From Oscillospiraceae bacterium (GTDB lineage: Bacteria; Bacillota; Clostridia; Clostridiales; Clostridiaceae), in assembly GCA_009785875.1 (NCBI GenBank), contig WQUF01000121.1, positions 1 to 6,668 of the forward strand: 6,668 bases of DNA, given 5' to 3'. Below the pieces are notes generated by a model, which was given only the letters and a program-made list of their open reading frames with translations, made no database searches and was not told the DNA's origin. Shown here piece by piece: positions 5,340 to 6,668 of this stretch; position 1 is the first letter of the stretch, and each line of letters starts with the position of its first letter. Made by a program: the position numbers and the translations under genes.

Positions 5340-5415
5340 GGGCTTTTATCGCATAAAGGTGCATATCTTTAGGCTTTAGTCTAACCATGATGCGATGATA
5401 AGGAACCAAAAGCCC
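5340..5415 (+). repeat. 76-nt nested inverted-repeat element, possible structured RNA
   Basis: GGGCTTTT (5340-5347) pairs with AAAAGCCC (5408-5415). Directly inside, ATCGCAT (5348-5354) pairs with ATGCGAT (5390-5396), leaving an 11-nt one-sided bulge (GATAAGGAACC, 5397-5407). A terminal hairpin TTAGGC-TTTA-GTCTAA (5369-5384) contains one G-U pair on the plus strand that would be an A-C mismatch on the minus strand. This favours a plus-strand RNA. It starts 17 nt after the ParB-like stop codon. It is not a canonical tRNA. It could be a 3'-end RNA element, a small mobile element, or a protein-binding DNA site. Confidence 0.6.
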
Positions 5416-5443
5416 AAAAACCAAGGTGCGCTTTCCGACAAAT

Positions 5444-5478
5444 AACAGTGAACATTGAACAATGAACAATGAACAGTT
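5444..5478. repeat. Five tandem heptamers, AACANTG type
   Basis: The units AACAGTG, AACATTG, AACAATG, AACAATG and AACAGTT follow each other without gaps. Similar short heptamer arrays occur in intergenic DNA of various bacteria. No function is implied, though the copy number may vary between strains. Confidence 0.85.
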
Positions 5479-5652
5479 TAGGATATGAAGAGTACAGAGG
5501 GAAATATGAGCTTCTTTTTGCAAAAATTGTCTTTATACATAGAATTATTTATAATTTTTAGGAAATTTAATGAAAAGTTTTTTATGGTTTGGAGTAACAT
5601 TTTTTTCTAAAATATTGGTTTTGGAGTTATTGGAAATTCTAATTTGATACCT

Positions 5653-5681
5653 TTGAATTATTCACTTTTCAATTGTATAAT
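5653..5681 (+). promoter_or_regulatory. Near-consensus sigma-A promoter upstream of hsdM
   Basis: TTGAAT (5653-5658), a 17-nt spacer and a perfect TATAAT (5676-5681) predict a start near 5688. It is the only good plus-strand promoter in the region. The leader to the hsdM ATG would be about 195 nt. Confidence 0.75.
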
Positions 5682-5686
5682 GAATA

Positions 5687-5713
5687 TGTTGATAGTATTT
5701 AGAGTTATCAACA
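5687..5713. promoter_or_regulatory. Dyad at the hsdM transcription start, probable operator
   Basis: TGTTGATA (5687-5694) and TATCAACA (5706-5713) are perfect 8-bp inverted arms separated by 11 nt. They sit at and just after the predicted start of transcription, a natural place for a repressor. The right arm in context, TTATCAACA, also resembles a DnaA box (TTATCCACA), which may be chance. Confidence 0.5.
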
Positions 5714-5759
5714 ATTACGGCATTGTATTCGCTTGGTAAATACATTTCCAGACGAGAAT

Positions 5760-5784
5760 ATTTTCTCCGCATTGCGGAGAAAAT
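5760..5784. repeat. Near-perfect palindrome in the hsdM leader
   Basis: ATTTTCTCCGC and GCGGAGAAAAT form 11-bp arms around a 3-nt centre (ATT). It is the most GC-rich stretch of the local noncoding DNA. Neither strand has a U-run after it, so it is not an ordinary terminator. It may be a protein-binding site, a leader hairpin, or the footprint of a mobile element. Confidence 0.7.
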
Positions 5785-5884
5785 TAAACTGGACAAGTAT
5801 CAAAATCGTCATGTATATTGATGACCAATTAAAGCGCAATTTTTATATTGAAAAAAATTTACAGAATAGCGATGGTGATAATAT

Positions 5885-6668
5885 ATGGATAATCAAATTT
5901 ACAATTTAATCGTAAGCTTTATTTGGAGCATTGCCGACGACTGTCTGAGGGATGTTTATGTTCGTGGTAAATATCGCGATGTTATTCTTCCGATGACTGT
6001 CATTCGCCGTTTGGATGCTGTCCTGGAAGATACAAAGGATGAGGTTTTGAAAATGAAGAAGCTGTTGGATGATTCGGGTGTCATTAACCAGAATGAGGCA
6101 TTGTGCAGTGCAGCGAAGCAGTCCTTCTGCAATAGTTCTTTGTTTCGATTAAAAGACCTTACTAGCCGCTCAAACGAGCAAAAGTTAAAAACTGATTTTA
6201 TCGCATATTTAGATGGTTTTTCACCGAATGTACAGGAGATACTAAAAAAGTTCAAATTCCATGTTCAAATTGATACTATGGTTGATGCGAATATTCTCGG
6301 TGCTGTAATTGAAAAGTTTGTCTCTCAGGCTATAAACCTAAGTCCATACCCTATACTTGATGATCTTGGCGGTGTTCGAATACCTGCTCTTGATAATCAC
6401 ACCATGGGAACAATTTTTGAAGAACTTATCCGCCGTTTCAATGAGGAAAATAATGAGGAAGCAGGGGAACACTTTACACCACGCGATGTTGTTGAGCTTA
6501 TGGCTGATTTAGTCTTTCTTCCCATTGCAGATAAAATAAAGGATTCGACGTACTCATGTTATGATGGCGCATGTGGTACGGGTGGTATGCTAACTGTATC
6601 TCAGGAACGTTTGATCAATTTAGCAGAGCGCAAGAATAAGTTAGTGTCTATACACTTGTTTGGACAGG
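5885..6668 (+). CDS. hsdM: Type I restriction-modification methyltransferase subunit HsdM (5' part)
   Basis: The frame is open for 261 codons to the right edge of the window. HsdM is the N6-adenine methyltransferase subunit that, with HsdS, modifies the recognition site, and with HsdR makes the restriction complex. The HsdM N-terminal helical domain spans about residues 8-130 (SIADDCLRDVYVRGKYRDVI, LPMTVIRRLD). The methyltransferase domain begins GEHFTPRDVVELMADLVF (194-211) and shows the SAM-binding motif I as YDGACGTGGML (226-236). The NPPY catalytic motif would lie beyond the window. The ATG at 5885 follows GGTGA at a 6-nt spacing, a weak site. Its codons use more G/C in the third position than the neighbours, which fits horizontal transfer. 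hsdS and hsdR are expected downstream. Confidence 0.97.
   Translation, partial: MDNQIYNLIVSFIWSIADDCLRDVYVRGKYRDVILPMTVIRRLDAVLEDTKDEVLKMKKLLDDSGVINQNEALCSAAKQSFCNSSLFRLKDLTSRSNEQKLKTDFIAYLDGFSPNVQEILKKFKFHVQIDTMVDANILGAVIEKFVSQAINLSPYPILDDLGGVRIPALDNHTMGTIFEELIRRFNEENNEEAGEHFTPRDVVELMADLVFLPIADKIKDSTYSCYDGACGTGGMLTVSQERLINLAERKNKLVSIHLFGQ

Larger units (their letters stand above)
5324..5884. other. 561-nt gene-free region rich in structured DNA
   Basis: Between the ParB-like gene and hsdM there is no convincing gene. In order it holds a nested inverted-repeat element (5340-5415), five tandem heptamers (5444-5478), an AT-rich stretch, a strong promoter (5653-5681), a dyad (5687-5713), an 11-bp-arm palindrome (5760-5784) and the presumed untranslated leader of hsdM. 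A 25-codon hydrophobic frame at 5570-5647 has only a weak ribosome binding site and was not called. Confidence 0.7.

Noticed and set aside
5340..5415. A tRNA gene, because the element is 76 nt with an acceptor-like stem
   Set aside because: There is no T-loop motif, no anticodon arm in the right place, and the 7-bp stem adjoins the outer stem.
5444..5478. A CRISPR array
   Set aside because: The repeats are 7 bp and contiguous, without spacers.
5242..5523. A 93-codon minus-strand frame across the end of the ParB-like gene
   Set aside because: It overlaps the ParB-like 3' end, the nested fold and the heptamer array. Its CSLFIVQCSLLF stretch is just the translation of the heptamers.
5570..5647. 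A 25-codon hydrophobic plus-strand frame (MKSFLWFGVTFF...)
   Set aside because: It has only a weak AGGAA-like site and no other support; AT-rich DNA easily gives such frames.
5660..5790. A minus-strand frame of about 36 codons (MRRKYSRLEMYLPSEYN...) ending near 5668
   Set aside because: The peptide looks somewhat protein-like, but it has no ribosome binding site, starts inside the palindrome and runs opposite to a strong promoter. A remnant gene cannot be excluded.
5956..6255. A 99-codon minus-strand frame inside hsdM
   Set aside because: It is antisense to a clearly real HsdM coding sequence and shows no family features.

Overview
The window is AT-rich DNA from a low-GC Firmicute, most likely a clostridial relative. 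The evidence is the minus-strand operon rplU-rpmA-obg with strong AGGAGG-type ribosome binding sites, a small gene pair of the DUF1659/DUF2922 families, an IS607-type insertion sequence remnant and sigma-A-like promoters. I cannot name a genus from the sequence alone.

Layout, left to right. Positions 1-252 (minus strand) hold the first 13 codons of an IS607-type tnpB and the decayed 3' end of its tnpA serine recombinase, which carries an in-frame stop. Next, still on the minus strand, come obg (315-1589), rpmA (1640-1912) and rplU (1964-2284), preceded by a promoter and an L21-leader-like RNA. This is the conserved core: two 50S ribosomal proteins and the ribosome-assembly GTPase. Unusually for Firmicutes, L27 has no cleavable N-terminal extension, and the prp protease gene usually found between rplU and rpmA is absent.

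Positions 2413 to the right edge look like an accessory region. It starts with a minus-strand type II toxin-antitoxin pair (Phd/YefM-like antitoxin, RelE/ParE-like toxin, ATGA overlap) with a promoter embedded in an inverted repeat. It continues with a previously unlisted 37-codon hydrophobic peptide gene on the minus strand (3182-3295). Then, on the plus strand, come a DUF1659-DUF2922 pair ended by a strong hairpin terminator, a ParB-like protein with an unusual N-terminal extension and no visible ParA partner, and a 561-nt gene-free stretch. The window ends in the 5' part of hsdM, the methyltransferase subunit of a type I restriction-modification system.

The gene-free stretch 5324-5884 is rich in structure: a 76-nt nested fold, five tandem heptamers, a consensus promoter with a dyad just downstream, and an 11-bp-arm palindrome. 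The best candidates for something undescribed are the structured element at 5340-5415, the 37-residue peptide, and the orphan ParB-like gene beside the hsd locus.
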